Positions 8,526 through 17,440 of a DNA stretch of 64,000 bases are shown in pieces. Both the position numbers and the translations under genes were made by a program. The notes beneath the pieces are model-generated. The model was given only the letters and a program-made list of their open reading frames with translations, did no database searches and was not told the DNA's origin. The DNA comes from an uncultured Polaribacter sp. Its GTDB lineage: Bacteria; Bacteroidota; Bacteroidia; Flavobacteriales; Flavobacteriaceae. Every line of letters starts with the position of its first letter. Within the stretch, counting starts at the first letter, position 1. The DNA is taken from the NCBI GenBank assembly GCA_943788045.1, contig CALSOT010000004.1:62001-126000 (forward strand). The letters run 5' to 3'.

Positions 8526-10970
8526 ATGAACAAAATATTACTCATAGCAATGCTATTAATTTCAGCTAGTTCATTTGCACAAATGCCCAAAAAAAAATTA
8601 CCAACACCTGGTAATATAATAGGTAAAGTAATAGATAAAAAAACCAAAGAGGCTTTACCCTATGTAAATATTGTTATTAGAGATACGGTTAATAAAATTA
8701 TTACTGGAGGTATTACCGATGAAACCGGAAACTTTAATGTTAATGACATTCCTGAAGGAAATAGTATCATTGAAGTACAATATATTGGCTTTAAAATCTA
8801 TTCTAAAAAAATTAATATTACCAAAAAAGCTAAAATTATTAATTTAGAAACTATTGCTTTAGAAGAAGACAGTGCAACTTTAGACGAGGTTGTAGTTAGA
8901 GCAGAAACCTCTACTGTAGTCCAAAAAGTAGATAGAAAAGTAATTAATGTTGGTAAAGACTTAACATCTGCAGGAACATCTGCTTCAGAACTTTTAAACA
9001 ATATACAATCCGTAAATGTAGACAGTCAATCTGGTGATATTAGTTTAAGAGGAAATGGTAATGTTCGTGTTTTGGTTGATGGCAAACCTACTAATATTTC
9101 TTCTGCACAATTGTTAAAACAAATTCCATCTACTTCTATAAAAAGCATTGAATTAATTACAAATCCTTCTGCAAAGTACAATCCTGAGGGAATGAGTGGA
9201 ATTATCAATATAATCTTAAATAAGAATGCAAACATGGGGTTTAATGGTTCTTTAGATACAGGAATCACTGTTGGTCATTATGCACGTTATAATGCATCTA
9301 CAAACATAAATTATAAAACCGGAAAAGTAAACTTCTTTGCAAACTATGGGTATAATGGAGGTGATAATTTTAACAAAGGATTTGTAAATAGAACCGATTC
9401 TAGTATTTTACAAAACTTTCAATTTATCAATAAAAATCAATCTCATTTAATAAAGATTGGTGCTGATTATTATATAAACAATAAGAATACGTTATCTTTT
9501 TATACAACTCAGAATAGATTTGTAGGTGGTGGAAATGGATCTACAAAGATTACTCAAAACCAAACTTTAATTTCTAATGCAATAAATGTACAAGATCAAA
9601 AAACAAATACAGGAACATACAATTTAAATTACAAAATAGATTTCGAAAAAGAGAGACATAATTTAGAGTTTGAAGTTACATATTCTAAAACAGACAATCC
9701 TGAAGATGCTATAAACAGAGATTTTACACGTTCCTCCAATGACATTGATTATAAGTTACTGAATTACACTAATGAAATTGAAAACTATAGAAATAATACT
9801 TTAATTAATATAGATTACACAAATCCGGTTTCAAAAAATGGAAAATTAGAATTAGGTATTGAATACCGAACAAACAAAACCGACAATAATAATATTAGCA
9901 CACAAGATGAATACAATTCTGACGGCTCGTTATCTCCTTATAAAAATTCTTCATTTAATTATGATAGAAAAATTTTATCTTCATACTTAAATTACGATCA
10001 TAATTTCGGTAAACTAACCATGCAGATAGGAACTCGAATTGAGCAATTAAACGTAGATGCAGATTTTTATAGAACAAAAGAAAATCAAGTAAAACCATAT
10101 ACAGACAGTCAACTCAACATATACCCATCTGCTTTTTTTACTTATTCTCCTTCTGAAAAAAATCAATGGCAAGTAAGTTATAGCAGAAGAGTAGATAGGC
10201 CTTCAATTCAACAAGTAAATCCAATTAGAGAATGGAGTACACCAATAATTACATCAATCGGTAATCCTATCCTAACTCCGCAATTCACAAACTCTTTTGA
10301 GTTAAATTATACACGTCAAATTAAGAATGGATCTCTAACTGTTGGAACTTTTTATAGAAGAATTAATGACGTTATTTCAAGAATCACTTATAGAGATATT
10401 TTAGACCCAAATAATAGAGGACAAATATTAAGTTTTACAAATTTTGATGATACAAGTTCATATGGACTAGAATTTTCTGCAAACTATAAAGTAAACAATT
10501 GGTGGAGAATTAATTCTAGTATGGATTTTTACTCACAAAAACAATTTGGTATTACAGATTTAAATAATCCAAATGCATCTAGAATAGACATACAAAACGA
10601 AGTTTTTAATGCAAGAATTAGCAATAGCTTTAAAGCATCAAAAAACTTAAAATTACAATTATTTGCATTGTATAAAGGTCCTTCTGAAGATATTCAATGG
10701 AAAGTAGAAAGCATGTGGATGGTAAACACAGGTGCAAGTTTAACTGTTTTAAAAGGGAAAGGAACTGTTAATTTTAGAGTAAATGATATTTTTAAAGGAA
10801 TGAAATTTGCATTTAATTCATCTAGTCCATTTGTGCAAAACGGAAAATTCAATTGGGAAAGCCAAACGGCTTATTTAGGTTTTAATTATCGTTTTGGTAA
10901 CGGAAAAAACAAAGCAAAAAGAAGAAGACAAAGGGATGATAACACCAAACAAAATAGTGGTGGATTTTAG
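8526..10970 (+). CDS. TonB-dependent receptor-like outer-membrane beta-barrel protein (OMP_b-brl_3 family)
   Basis: This 814-residue protein starts with a clear signal peptide (MNKILLIAMLLISASSFAQ). A carboxypeptidase-regulatory-like beta-sandwich follows at about residues 30-110 (IIGKVIDKKTKEALPYVNI...), then a plug domain near 120-230 (VQKVDRKVINVGKDL; SIELITNPSAKYNPEGMSG), and a long beta-barrel rich in alternating aromatic/polar strands up to the end. The C-terminus is a basic tail (KNKAKRRRQRDD) rather than a canonical terminal strand ending in Phe. This family is common in Bacteroidetes; its substrate is unknown, with uptake of peptides or metal complexes possible. It stands alone without a SusD partner and is followed by a strong hairpin terminator. 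Confidence 0.88.
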   Translation: MNKILLIAMLLISASSFAQMPKKKLPTPGNIIGKVIDKKTKEALPYVNIVIRDTVNKIITGGITDETGNFNVNDIPEGNSIIEVQYIGFKIYSKKINITKKAKIINLETIALEEDSATLDEVVVRAETSTVVQKVDRKVINVGKDLTSAGTSASELLNNIQSVNVDSQSGDISLRGNGNVRVLVDGKPTNISSAQLLKQIPSTSIKSIELITNPSAKYNPEGMSGIINIILNKNANMGFNGSLDTGITVGHYARYNASTNINYKTGKVNFFANYGYNGGDNFNKGFVNRTDSSILQNFQFINKNQSHLIKIGADYYINNKNTLSFYTTQNRFVGGGNGSTKITQNQTLISNAINVQDQKTNTGTYNLNYKIDFEKERHNLEFEVTYSKTDNPEDAINRDFTRSSNDIDYKLLNYTNEIENYRNNTLINIDYTNPVSKNGKLELGIEYRTNKTDNNNISTQDEYNSDGSLSPYKNSSFNYDRKILSSYLNYDHNFGKLTMQIGTRIEQLNVDADFYRTKENQVKPYTDSQLNIYPSAFFTYSPSEKNQWQVSYSRRVDRPSIQQVNPIREWSTPIITSIGNPILTPQFTNSFELNYTRQIKNGSLTVGTFYRRINDVISRITYRDILDPNNRGQILSFTNFDDTSSYGLEFSANYKVNNWWRINSSMDFYSQKQFGITDLNNPNASRIDIQNEVFNARISNSFKASKNLKLQLFALYKGPSEDIQWKVESMWMVNTGASLTVLKGKGTVNFRVNDIFKGMKFAFNSSSPFVQNGKFNWESQTAYLGFNYRFGNGKNKAKRRRQRDDNTKQNSGGF

Positions 10971-10996
10971 TGAAAAAATAATTATTTAGATTCTAA

Positions 10997-11031
10997 AACT
11001 TGAATTTTGCATTGCAAAATTCAAGTTATTT
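10997..11031. terminator. Bidirectional terminator between the receptor gene and fabH
   Basis: A perfect 15-base inverted repeat (10997-11011 and 11013-11027, AACTTGAATTTTGCA) has one central base and is followed by a T run on the plus strand and preceded by an A-rich stretch. It lies between two convergent genes and probably serves both. Confidence 0.8.
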
Positions 11032-11067
11032 TTTTAGCTTAAAAAAACATTTAAAGACAATTTATAA

Positions 11068-12075
11068 TTACCATCTCATAATAACAGATCCCCAAGTAAA
11101 ACCGCTACCAAAAGCAGCTAAAACCACTAAATCCCCATCTTTAACTTTGCCTTTTTCCCATGCTTCTGTTAATGCAATAATTACAGAAGCAGCGGTTGTG
11201 TTTCCGTATTTTTGAATATTATTAAAAACCTGGTCATCAGACAATTGAAACTTACGTTGTATAAATTGTGCAATACGAAGATTCGCTTGATGAGGAATTA
11301 ACATATCAACATCTTCTTTTTGTAAATTATTAGCTTCCAAGCCTTCTACAATCGCTTCAGAAAAACGAGTAATAGCATGTTTAAACACAAATTGTCCATT
11401 CATATAAGGATAATAAGAAACATCCTCTGGATCATTTTTTTCTAAAATCTCAGGAACCCATCTTCCTGTAGAAGGCCCTTCTAAAACCAATTCTTTTGCG
11501 TGCTTACCTTCAGAATGTAAATGCGTAGATAAAATTCCTTTACCTGCTTCTTCAGATCTAGAAAGTATTGCAGCTCCTGCTCCATCACCAAAAATCACAG
11601 AAACATTTCTTCCTCTTGTAGATTTTTCTAATCCTCCAGAATGATTTTCTGAACCAATTACTAAAATATTTTTATACATTCCCGTTTTTATAAACTGATC
11701 TGCAACAGACATTGCATAAATAAAACCAGAACATTGGTTACGAACATCTAAAGCACCAATTGTTGGCATATCTAACATATCTTGCACTTGCACGCCTCCT
11801 CCTGGAAAATACATATCTGGACTTAAGGTTGCAAACACAATAAAATCGATATCATCTTTTATTAAACCAGCTCTTTCTATTGCAATTCTAGCTGCTTTTG
11901 CACCCATAACAGCAGTTGTATCTTCTGTTTTTGGATCAATCCATCGTCGTTCTTTAATTCCCGTTCTCTCCTGAATCCATTCATCAGATGTTTCCATAAA
12001 CTCCTTTAAATTGTCATTAGTCACAATGTTATCAGGAACATAATATCCAAGTCCAGTTATTTTCGAATTATACAT
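11068..12075 (-). CDS. fabH: 3-oxoacyl-[acyl-carrier-protein] synthase III
   Basis: This 335-residue thiolase-fold enzyme condenses an acyl-CoA primer with malonyl-ACP to start fatty-acid synthesis. The catalytic triad is visible as Cys115 (RNQCSGF), His262 (IPHQANLR) and Asn292 (YGNTTAAS). The length and the GFGSGFTWG-type C-terminus (AFGSGFTWGSVI) are standard. Flavobacteria make iso-branched fatty acids, so it may take branched primers, but specificity cannot be read from the motifs. It is a single gene, convergent with the receptor gene and divergent from htpG. Several bacteria carry more than one fabH, so this may not be the only copy. Confidence 0.95.
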   Translation of the reverse strand: MYNSKITGLGYYVPDNIVTNDNLKEFMETSDEWIQERTGIKERRWIDPKTEDTTAVMGAKAARIAIERAGLIKDDIDFIVFATLSPDMYFPGGGVQVQDMLDMPTIGALDVRNQCSGFIYAMSVADQFIKTGMYKNILVIGSENHSGGLEKSTRGRNVSVIFGDGAGAAILSRSEEAGKGILSTHLHSEGKHAKELVLEGPSTGRWVPEILEKNDPEDVSYYPYMNGQFVFKHAITRFSEAIVEGLEANNLQKEDVDMLIPHQANLRIAQFIQRKFQLSDDQVFNNIQKYGNTTAASVIIALTEAWEKGKVKDGDLVVLAAFGSGFTWGSVIMRW

Positions 12076-12142
12076 AAATCAATATTTTAAATTATTTGTC
12101 TGTTTGAGTATAGCTAATTTAAGATTTTTTTTTGTTTAAAAC

Positions 12143-12216
12143 TGACGAAAAGCATCAATTTCTGTCATCTTGTCACAATAGGCTCTTTGGTATTTTTTTT
12201 GACTAAACTACGTTAT
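12143..12216 (+). promoter_or_regulatory. htpG upstream region with TGTCA repeats and a promoter-like pair
   Basis: Two direct TGTCA copies lie at 12163-12167 and 12171-12175 (8-base period), with TGAC at 12143-12146 in the opposite sense. Further on, TTTG at 12186-12189 is followed after 19 bases by TACGTTAT at 12209-12216, an imperfect flavobacterial -7 box. The arrangement suggests an operator next to the htpG promoter; the factor is unknown. Confidence 0.4.
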
Positions 12217-12244
12217 ATAAATAAATTAAATAAACAGATATAAA

Positions 12245-14152
12245 ATGGCAAAAGGAAATATTAATGTATCGGTAGAAAACATTTTTCCACTGATTAAAAA
12301 ATTCTTGTACTCTGATCACGAAATATTTTTACGTGAACTTATTTCTAACGGAACGGATGCAACCTCTAAACTAAAACACTTAATCGCTATCGGTGAAGCT
12401 AAAACTGAATTAGGTGATGTTAAAATTGAAATAAGTATCGATAAAGATGCGAAAACAATTACAATAAAAGATCAAGGTTTAGGAATGACTGCTGATGAGG
12501 TTGAAAAATACATTAACCAAATTGCATTTTCTGGAGCAGAAGAGTTTTTAGATAAATATAAAGATAACGAAGCAGGAATTATTGGTCATTTTGGTCTTGG
12601 TTTTTACTCTGCTTTTATGGTTGCTGACAAGGTTGAATTAATTACAAAATCTTTTAAAGATGAACCAGCCGCTCATTGGACTTGTGATGGATCTCCTGAA
12701 TTTACTTTAGTTGAAAATGATAAATCTGACAGAGGAACTGAAATTATTTTACATGTTGCTGAAGATTCTTTAGACTTTTTAGAAGAAAGTAAAATTGAAG
12801 GTTTGTTAACAAAATACAATCGTTTTAATCAAGTACCAATTAAATTTGGAACAAAAGAAATTAACGACCCTGAGTTTACGCCCAAAACAACAAAAGATGC
12901 TGAAGGAAAAGAAACAACAGAACCTCACAAGCAAATTACAGTAGATAAAATAATTAATAATACAGAACCTGCATGGACAAAAGCTCCTGCAGATTTAAGT
13001 GATGAAGATTATGAAAACTTCTACAGAGAATTGTATCCAATGCAATTTGAAGAGTCATTATTTCATATTCATTTAAATGTTGATTATCCGTTTAACCTAA
13101 CGGGAATTTTATTTTTTCCTAAGCTAAGTCCTTCCATGGATATGCAAAAAGATAAAATTCAATTGTACCAAAACCAAGTATTTGTTACTGATAATGTTGA
13201 AGGAATTGTACCTGACTTTTTACAAATGTTAAAAGGTGTTATCGATTCTCCAGACATTCCATTAAATGTGTCTCGTTCTGGTTTACAAGCAGATGGAGCT
13301 GTAAAGAAAATATCTGGTTATATTACTAAAAAAGTAGGTGATAAATTAGCTTCTTTATTCAAAAAAGACAGACCAGATTTTGAGAAAAAATGGAATGACA
13401 TTAAAGTAATTATTGAATACGGAATGTTATCTGAAGACAAATTCTTTGACAAAGCTAAGAAATTTGCATTATACCCAACAGTTGCAGATACTTATTTCAC
13501 ATTTGATGAATTAATTGAAAAAACAAAAGATTCTCAGACTGACAAAGAAGGAAATCACGTTATTTTATACACATCAAACAAAGAAGCACAGCACAGTTAC
13601 ATTCAAGAAGCAACTGCTAAAGGATATGAAGTGCTTTTATTAGACTCACCTATTATTTCGCATTTAATGCAAAAATTAGAGGGTGCAGGAGAAAAAGTAA
13701 AATTCTCTAGAGTTGATGCAGATCATATTGATAACATCATTAAGAAAGAAGATAACGTAATTTCTAAACTATCTGACACAGAAAAAGAAGCTTTAAAGCC
13801 AATAATTGAAGCTGCTGTCCCTACAAAAACGTATACAGTTCAATTAGAAGCTATGGATTCTGCTTCTTCTCCTTTTATGATTACAGTTCCAGAATTTATG
13901 CGCAGAATGAAAGAAATGCAAGCTTCTGGTGGTGGCGGTGGCATGATGGGAATGGGCAATTTTCCTGACATGTACAATTTAGTTGTAAACACAAATAGCC
14001 CATTAGTTTCTGAAATCTTAAATAATAAGGATGAAGTTGCACAGAAAAGTTTAATTTCTCAAGCTTTTGATTTAGCAAAATTATCTCAAAACCTTTTACA
14101 TGGTGAAGATTTAACTAATTTTATTAAACGTTCTTACGAATTAATTAAATAA
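12245..14152 (+). CDS. htpG: Molecular chaperone HtpG (Hsp90)
   Basis: This 635-residue cytosolic ATP-dependent chaperone has the GHKL ATPase at the N-terminus: ELISNGTDAT near residues 31-40, DQGLGMT with the ATP-binding Asp near 80, and IGHFGLGFYSAFMV around 115-130. The middle and C-terminal domains follow with RSGLQADGAV and the dimerisation region; a Gly/Met-rich insertion (GGGGGMMGMGNFPDMYNL) occurs near residue 565. The charged linker is short and contains FTPKTTKDAEGKE. It stands alone, with a strong hairpin terminator downstream. TGTCA repeats upstream may link it to a stress response. Confidence 0.97.
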   Translation: MAKGNINVSVENIFPLIKKFLYSDHEIFLRELISNGTDATSKLKHLIAIGEAKTELGDVKIEISIDKDAKTITIKDQGLGMTADEVEKYINQIAFSGAEEFLDKYKDNEAGIIGHFGLGFYSAFMVADKVELITKSFKDEPAAHWTCDGSPEFTLVENDKSDRGTEIILHVAEDSLDFLEESKIEGLLTKYNRFNQVPIKFGTKEINDPEFTPKTTKDAEGKETTEPHKQITVDKIINNTEPAWTKAPADLSDEDYENFYRELYPMQFEESLFHIHLNVDYPFNLTGILFFPKLSPSMDMQKDKIQLYQNQVFVTDNVEGIVPDFLQMLKGVIDSPDIPLNVSRSGLQADGAVKKISGYITKKVGDKLASLFKKDRPDFEKKWNDIKVIIEYGMLSEDKFFDKAKKFALYPTVADTYFTFDELIEKTKDSQTDKEGNHVILYTSNKEAQHSYIQEATAKGYEVLLLDSPIISHLMQKLEGAGEKVKFSRVDADHIDNIIKKEDNVISKLSDTEKEALKPIIEAAVPTKTYTVQLEAMDSASSPFMITVPEFMRRMKEMQASGGGGGMMGMGNFPDMYNLVVNTNSPLVSEILNNKDEVAQKSLISQAFDLAKLSQNLLHGEDLTNFIKRSYELIK

Positions 14153-14177
14153 GATTAATACTATATTTATAAACTCA

Positions 14178-14208
14178 AACCTCCTTGTTCAAACAAGGAG
14201 GTTTTTTA
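14178..14208 (+). terminator. Rho-independent terminator of htpG
   Basis: A 12-base perfect stem (AACCTCCTTGTT at 14178-14189 with AACAAGGAGGTT at 14192-14203) is followed by a run of T. It begins 26 bases after the htpG stop codon and is the clearest GC-containing terminator in the window. Confidence 0.88.
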
Positions 14209-14324
14209 ATTTTAATAGTATAATATTACAAAATCTATAAAAAGAAAAAACACTTCTTCGTTTTTAGTTTTAATGATAATTGGAAAGCTTTAGATACTTT
14301 AATTTTAAATCTAATTTAGAGGAA

Positions 14325-15656
14325 CTAAAAATTTTGATCTATATCCCAAGCTTCTAGAATATCTTTTAAAGTTTTAATAAACATTCCACCGAGAGCTCCA
14401 TTAACTACCCTATGATCATAAGAATGCGAAACGAACATTTTCTGACGTATTCCTATAAAATCTCCTTCAAGAGTTTCTATAACCGCTGGAACCTTTCTAA
14501 TAGCTCCTAAAGCTAAAATAGCAACTTGTGGTTGGTTTATAATTGGAGTTCCCATGATAGATCCAAAACTCCCTACATTAGTAACTGTGTATGTCCCATC
14601 CTGAATATCATCAGGATTTAATGCATTATTTCTAGCTCTATTTGCCAAATCATTAACTGATTTAGTCATACCTACCAAGTTTAACTGATCAGCATTTTTG
14701 ATTACAGGAACAATTAAATTACCATCAGGCAGAGCAGCAGCCATTCCTAAATTTATGTTTTTTCTTTTTATAATTGAATCTCCATCTAAGGCAATGTTTA
14801 TTAATGGATATTTTTTTATTGTAGAAGCGATAGCTTGCATAAATATTGGCGTGAAGGTCAATTTTTCTCCTTCTCGACTTAAAAAAGCATCCTTAACCCT
14901 ACTCCTCCATTTTACAATATTGGTAACATCTATTTCAATAAATGATTGCACGTGAGCGGAGGTCTGTAAAGAAGACACCATGTGTTTTGAAATAAGCTTA
15001 CCCATTCTACTCATTTCAATAATTTCATCACCTCCATTATTAGAAACAAGTGCAGGTTTTGCTACATTTTCCTTAATATTTTTTGGTGTTTCTTCATTTA
15101 CAGGGGTTGGAGCCCTATTTAATTGATTTGGGTTTTGTTTATTTTCGATATAAGATAAAATATCTTCTTTTGTTACGCGATCATCCTTACCTGAACCAAT
15201 AATAGTCTCTAATTCATTCATAGAAACCCCTTCCGTCTTTGCGATGTTTCTTACTAAAGGAGAATAAAACTTACCAGATTCAGAAATCTTAGTAATTGGA
15301 TTGGCAATAGCATCATTAACCTTTTCAATTGATTTTTCTATTTCTAAAATACTAGATTCTTCTATAACTTTAGAAATTTCATTTTTGACAGGAGGAACTA
15401 TTACTGACTCTTGCTCTTCTGTTTCTATAACTGCGATTGTAGCTCCGACAGCAACGACATCATCTTTTTCAAATAAAACTTCAATTAGAGTTCCTTCAAC
15501 TTCACTCGGAACCTCAGAATCTACCTTATCAGTAGCTATTTCTACAATTGCCTCATCTAATTCAATGGTGTCTCCAACTTCTTTCAGCCAAGAGGTTATT
15601 GTTGCTTCCGCAACACTTTCTCCCATTTTAGGTAACTTCAATTCGAATCTAGCCAT
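14325..15656 (-). CDS. 2-oxo acid dehydrogenase E2 component (lipoyl acyltransferase)
   Basis: This 443-residue protein has one lipoyl domain (VEIATDKVDSEVP, lipoylated Lys44), a variable linker, a peripheral-subunit-binding domain around residues 130-170 (YSPLVRNIAKTEGVSMNEL) and a C-terminal acyltransferase core from about 215. The active-site segment reads DHRVVNG at 414-420, with His415. The family motif HxxxDG has Asp where this protein has Asn419, a change I see in the codon (AAT). A single lipoyl domain and general layout point to a branched-chain or broad-specificity complex rather than pyruvate dehydrogenase. No E1 or E3 gene is adjacent. Confidence 0.88.
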   Translation of the reverse strand: MARFELKLPKMGESVAEATITSWLKEVGDTIELDEAIVEIATDKVDSEVPSEVEGTLIEVLFEKDDVVAVGATIAVIETEEQESVIVPPVKNEISKVIEESSILEIEKSIEKVNDAIANPITKISESGKFYSPLVRNIAKTEGVSMNELETIIGSGKDDRVTKEDILSYIENKQNPNQLNRAPTPVNEETPKNIKENVAKPALVSNNGGDEIIEMSRMGKLISKHMVSSLQTSAHVQSFIEIDVTNIVKWRSRVKDAFLSREGEKLTFTPIFMQAIASTIKKYPLINIALDGDSIIKRKNINLGMAAALPDGNLIVPVIKNADQLNLVGMTKSVNDLANRARNNALNPDDIQDGTYTVTNVGSFGSIMGTPIINQPQVAILALGAIRKVPAVIETLEGDFIGIRQKMFVSHSYDHRVVNGALGGMFIKTLKDILEAWDIDQNF

Positions 15657-15991
15657 TATTTATATCGTTTTAAGTATGCGAAAGTAATAAAAAATGAATG
15701 ATTTTTCACTAACTTATTAAAAGAAGAATAAACAATCATAAAATAATTATTTACAAAAAATTCATCAATAAACTAAAAATAGAAGTTAAAATTACGAATT
15801 ATACATAAAAAATCACTACTTTACAAAAATATTAATAAAAATATTACATAGATCTTCTAGTGCTTTTTGCTAAAGAAACGTTTCTATTAGTTGAATATCT
15901 CATTGATTTGAAAAGTTGAAATGCCTTCAAGATGAATTGTTAATAGCCGTTTTGAAACGTGTCCAAAGCCAACTTCTTAAAAACAAAATCA
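15657..15991. other. Intergenic region of 335 bases, no gene seen
   Basis: The stretch between the E2 gene and the SDR gene is AT-rich with stop codons in all frames at short intervals. The only site of note is TACTTTCG on the minus strand at 15679-15686, a possible -7 box for the E2 gene. No repeat or strong hairpin was noticed. Confidence 0.5.
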
Positions 15992-16675
15992 CTATATCTT
16001 TAATGACACCATCCCACAATCCATTTCAAACACTTGTCCAGAAAAAGCCATTGCTTTATCTGATATGATAAACTTTGCCATTTCTGCAACCTCATCAGAT
16101 TGCAAATATCTTTTTAAAGGATGCACACCTGCTCGCATCTCTTTTAATTTGTCATTACGCAATAATTTAGATGCTAAGGGAGTATCTGTAAGTGTTGGAG
16201 CAATCGCATTGACTCTAATAGTTGGTGCGAATTCAGCAGCTAAAGATTTCACCAAACCTTCCACCGCTCCTTTAGATGCAGCCACACTAGCATGAAAAGG
16301 CATTCCCATTTTAACAGCAACTGTGCTAAACATCAAAATACTTGGATTGCTGCCGTTTTTTAACATAGGTAAATAGTGTTGAACGACCTTCACAGCGCCG
16401 AGTACATTAATGGAAAAGTCATTAGAAAAATCTTCTTGGTTTAGCCTACTAATGGGCTTCAAGTTTATACTCCCAGGACAATACACAATCGAATCAACAA
16501 CTGCAAGTTCGGGTAAAGTATCATTGAGCACATCACAAGTGTACTCTGTTAAATTTGGATGTGTTATTTTTGAGGATGTTCGGCTAATAGAAATAACCTT
16601 TGTTTTTTCTAGCAAAATATTAACTAATGATTTCCCTATACCGCTACTTCCTCCGACAATAAGAACTGATTTCAT
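15992..16675 (-). CDS. SDR-family protein lacking the catalytic tyrosine
   Basis: This 227-residue Rossmann-fold protein has the nucleotide-binding motif GGSSGIG at 8-14, Asn90, a Ser in FSTVA near 117 and Lys135. The Tyr of the YxxxK active site is replaced by Val131 (HASVAASKGAVEG; codon GTG), while the C-terminal VNAIAP-T-TDTPLA stretch of classical SDRs is intact. Classical SDRs need Tyr for proton transfer, so this protein may use another residue, bind a ligand without catalysis, or perform a different reaction. It is transcribed divergently from a TetR regulator and its operon and shares their control region. The N-terminal start at 16675 is the only sensible one. Confidence 0.82.
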   Translation of the reverse strand: MKSVLIVGGSSGIGKSLVNILLEKTKVISISRTSSKITHPNLTEYTCDVLNDTLPELAVVDSIVYCPGSINLKPISRLNQEDFSNDFSINVLGAVKVVQHYLPMLKNGSNPSILMFSTVAVKMGMPFHASVAASKGAVEGLVKSLAAEFAPTIRVNAIAPTLTDTPLASKLLRNDKLKEMRAGVHPLKRYLQSDEVAEMAKFIISDKAMAFSGQVFEMDCGMVSLKI

Positions 16676-16697
16676 GTTTTATTTTTTAAATTTAAAT

Positions 16698-16705
16698 CAA
16701 ATCTA
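16698..16705 (-). promoter_or_regulatory. -7 box of the SDR gene
   Basis: Read on the minus strand the sequence is TAGATTTG, a full match to TAnnTTTG, about 22 bases before the SDR ATG. No good -33 box is seen, so it could depend on an activator. Confidence 0.4.
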
Positions 16706-16713
16706 CTAATTTT

Positions 16714-16741
16714 GTTTAACTTAATTGCTATTATGTTAAAC
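16714..16741. promoter_or_regulatory. Candidate TetR operator (GTTTAAC-N14-GTTAAAC)
   Basis: GTTTAAC (16714-16720) and its exact reverse complement GTTAAAC (16735-16741) are separated by 14 bases. The palindrome lies in the divergent control region, overlapping the -33 to -7 interval of the regulator's promoter and just upstream of the SDR -7 box. This is where an autoregulating TetR protein would bind. Confidence 0.45.
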
Positions 16742-16755
16742 GTTTTGTATATTTG
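16725..16755 (+). promoter_or_regulatory. Promoter of the TetR-ABC1-flavin reductase operon
   Basis: TTG at 16725-16727 is followed after 20 bases by TATATTTG (16748-16755), matching the flavobacterial promoter pattern. The ATG follows 16 bases later, giving a very short leader. Confidence 0.5.
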
Positions 16756-16771
16756 AACAAAATTAAAAGAC

Positions 16772-17431
16772 ATGTCAGCCAAAGAAAAAATAAACGAAAT
16801 ACAAATTGTAACAAAGTTCATCGACACCTTACTAACAACTGGTAAACCTCCAAAATCCATTTATGTATTTAGTAAAGAACTGGCTATTGAAGAAAGTGAA
16901 TTTTACACCTATTTTAGTTCTTTTGAACACTTAGAGGAAAGAATATTTACATTATTTTTTGAGAATGCGATGGCTGTTCTTGAAAAAAACGAAGATTTTG
17001 GTGAATACGACTCTAAAAATAAAATTTTAAGCTTGTACTTTACTTACATAGAAATTTTAACTGCAAATAGATCTTATGTTTTGTTAGCTTTTAAAGGTGC
17101 AACAAATTCATTGCAATATGGAAAAAAATTAAAAGGATTGAAGAAGGAATTTGGAAATTTCACAAAAACACTAGTGATAGATAAAATAGACATTGGACAA
17201 GAAACCATAGAAAAAATACAAGACAAAGGAATTCAAGAAGGATTTTGGCTTCAATTTTTAATGATTATAAAATATTGGATAGAAGATACTTCTTCCTCTT
17301 TTGAAAAGACAGATTTATTTATCGAAAAAAGTGTGCTAGCTAGTTTTGACGTGCTTGAAACCAAACCTGCCAAAAGTATTATGGACCTCGGAAAATTTTT
17401 GTTAAAGGAAAAGATGAATTTCAAAATGTAA
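16772..17431 (+). CDS. TetR-family transcriptional regulator
   Basis: This 219-residue protein has an N-terminal helix-turn-helix at about residues 25-55 (IYVFSKELAIEESEFYTYFSSFEHLEERIF), where the F-Y-T-Y-F-S-S-F-E recognition stretch matches TetR patterns. The rest is an all-helical ligand-binding and dimerisation region. It heads an operon with an ABC1 kinase and a flavin reductase and is divergent from an SDR gene. A GTTTAAC-N14-GTTAAAC palindrome across its own promoter is the likely operator, so it probably represses both units. The inducer is unknown. A 9-base gap separates it from the kinase gene. Confidence 0.85.
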   Translation: MSAKEKINEIQIVTKFIDTLLTTGKPPKSIYVFSKELAIEESEFYTYFSSFEHLEERIFTLFFENAMAVLEKNEDFGEYDSKNKILSLYFTYIEILTANRSYVLLAFKGATNSLQYGKKLKGLKKEFGNFTKTLVIDKIDIGQETIEKIQDKGIQEGFWLQFLMIIKYWIEDTSSSFEKTDLFIEKSVLASFDVLETKPAKSIMDLGKFLLKEKMNFKM

Positions 17432-17440
17432 TCAAAACTC

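Noticed and set aside
11000..11215. Plus-strand ORF across the fabH terminator and 3' end
   Set aside because: It runs through the hairpin terminator and then antisense to conserved fabH codons; the translation is unlike any protein family.
15301..15687. 128-residue plus-strand ORF over the E2 gene start
   Set aside because: It is antisense to the lipoyl domain, whose sequence is strongly conserved; the Ser/Thr-rich product is a mirror of the Glu/Asp/Val codons on the true strand.
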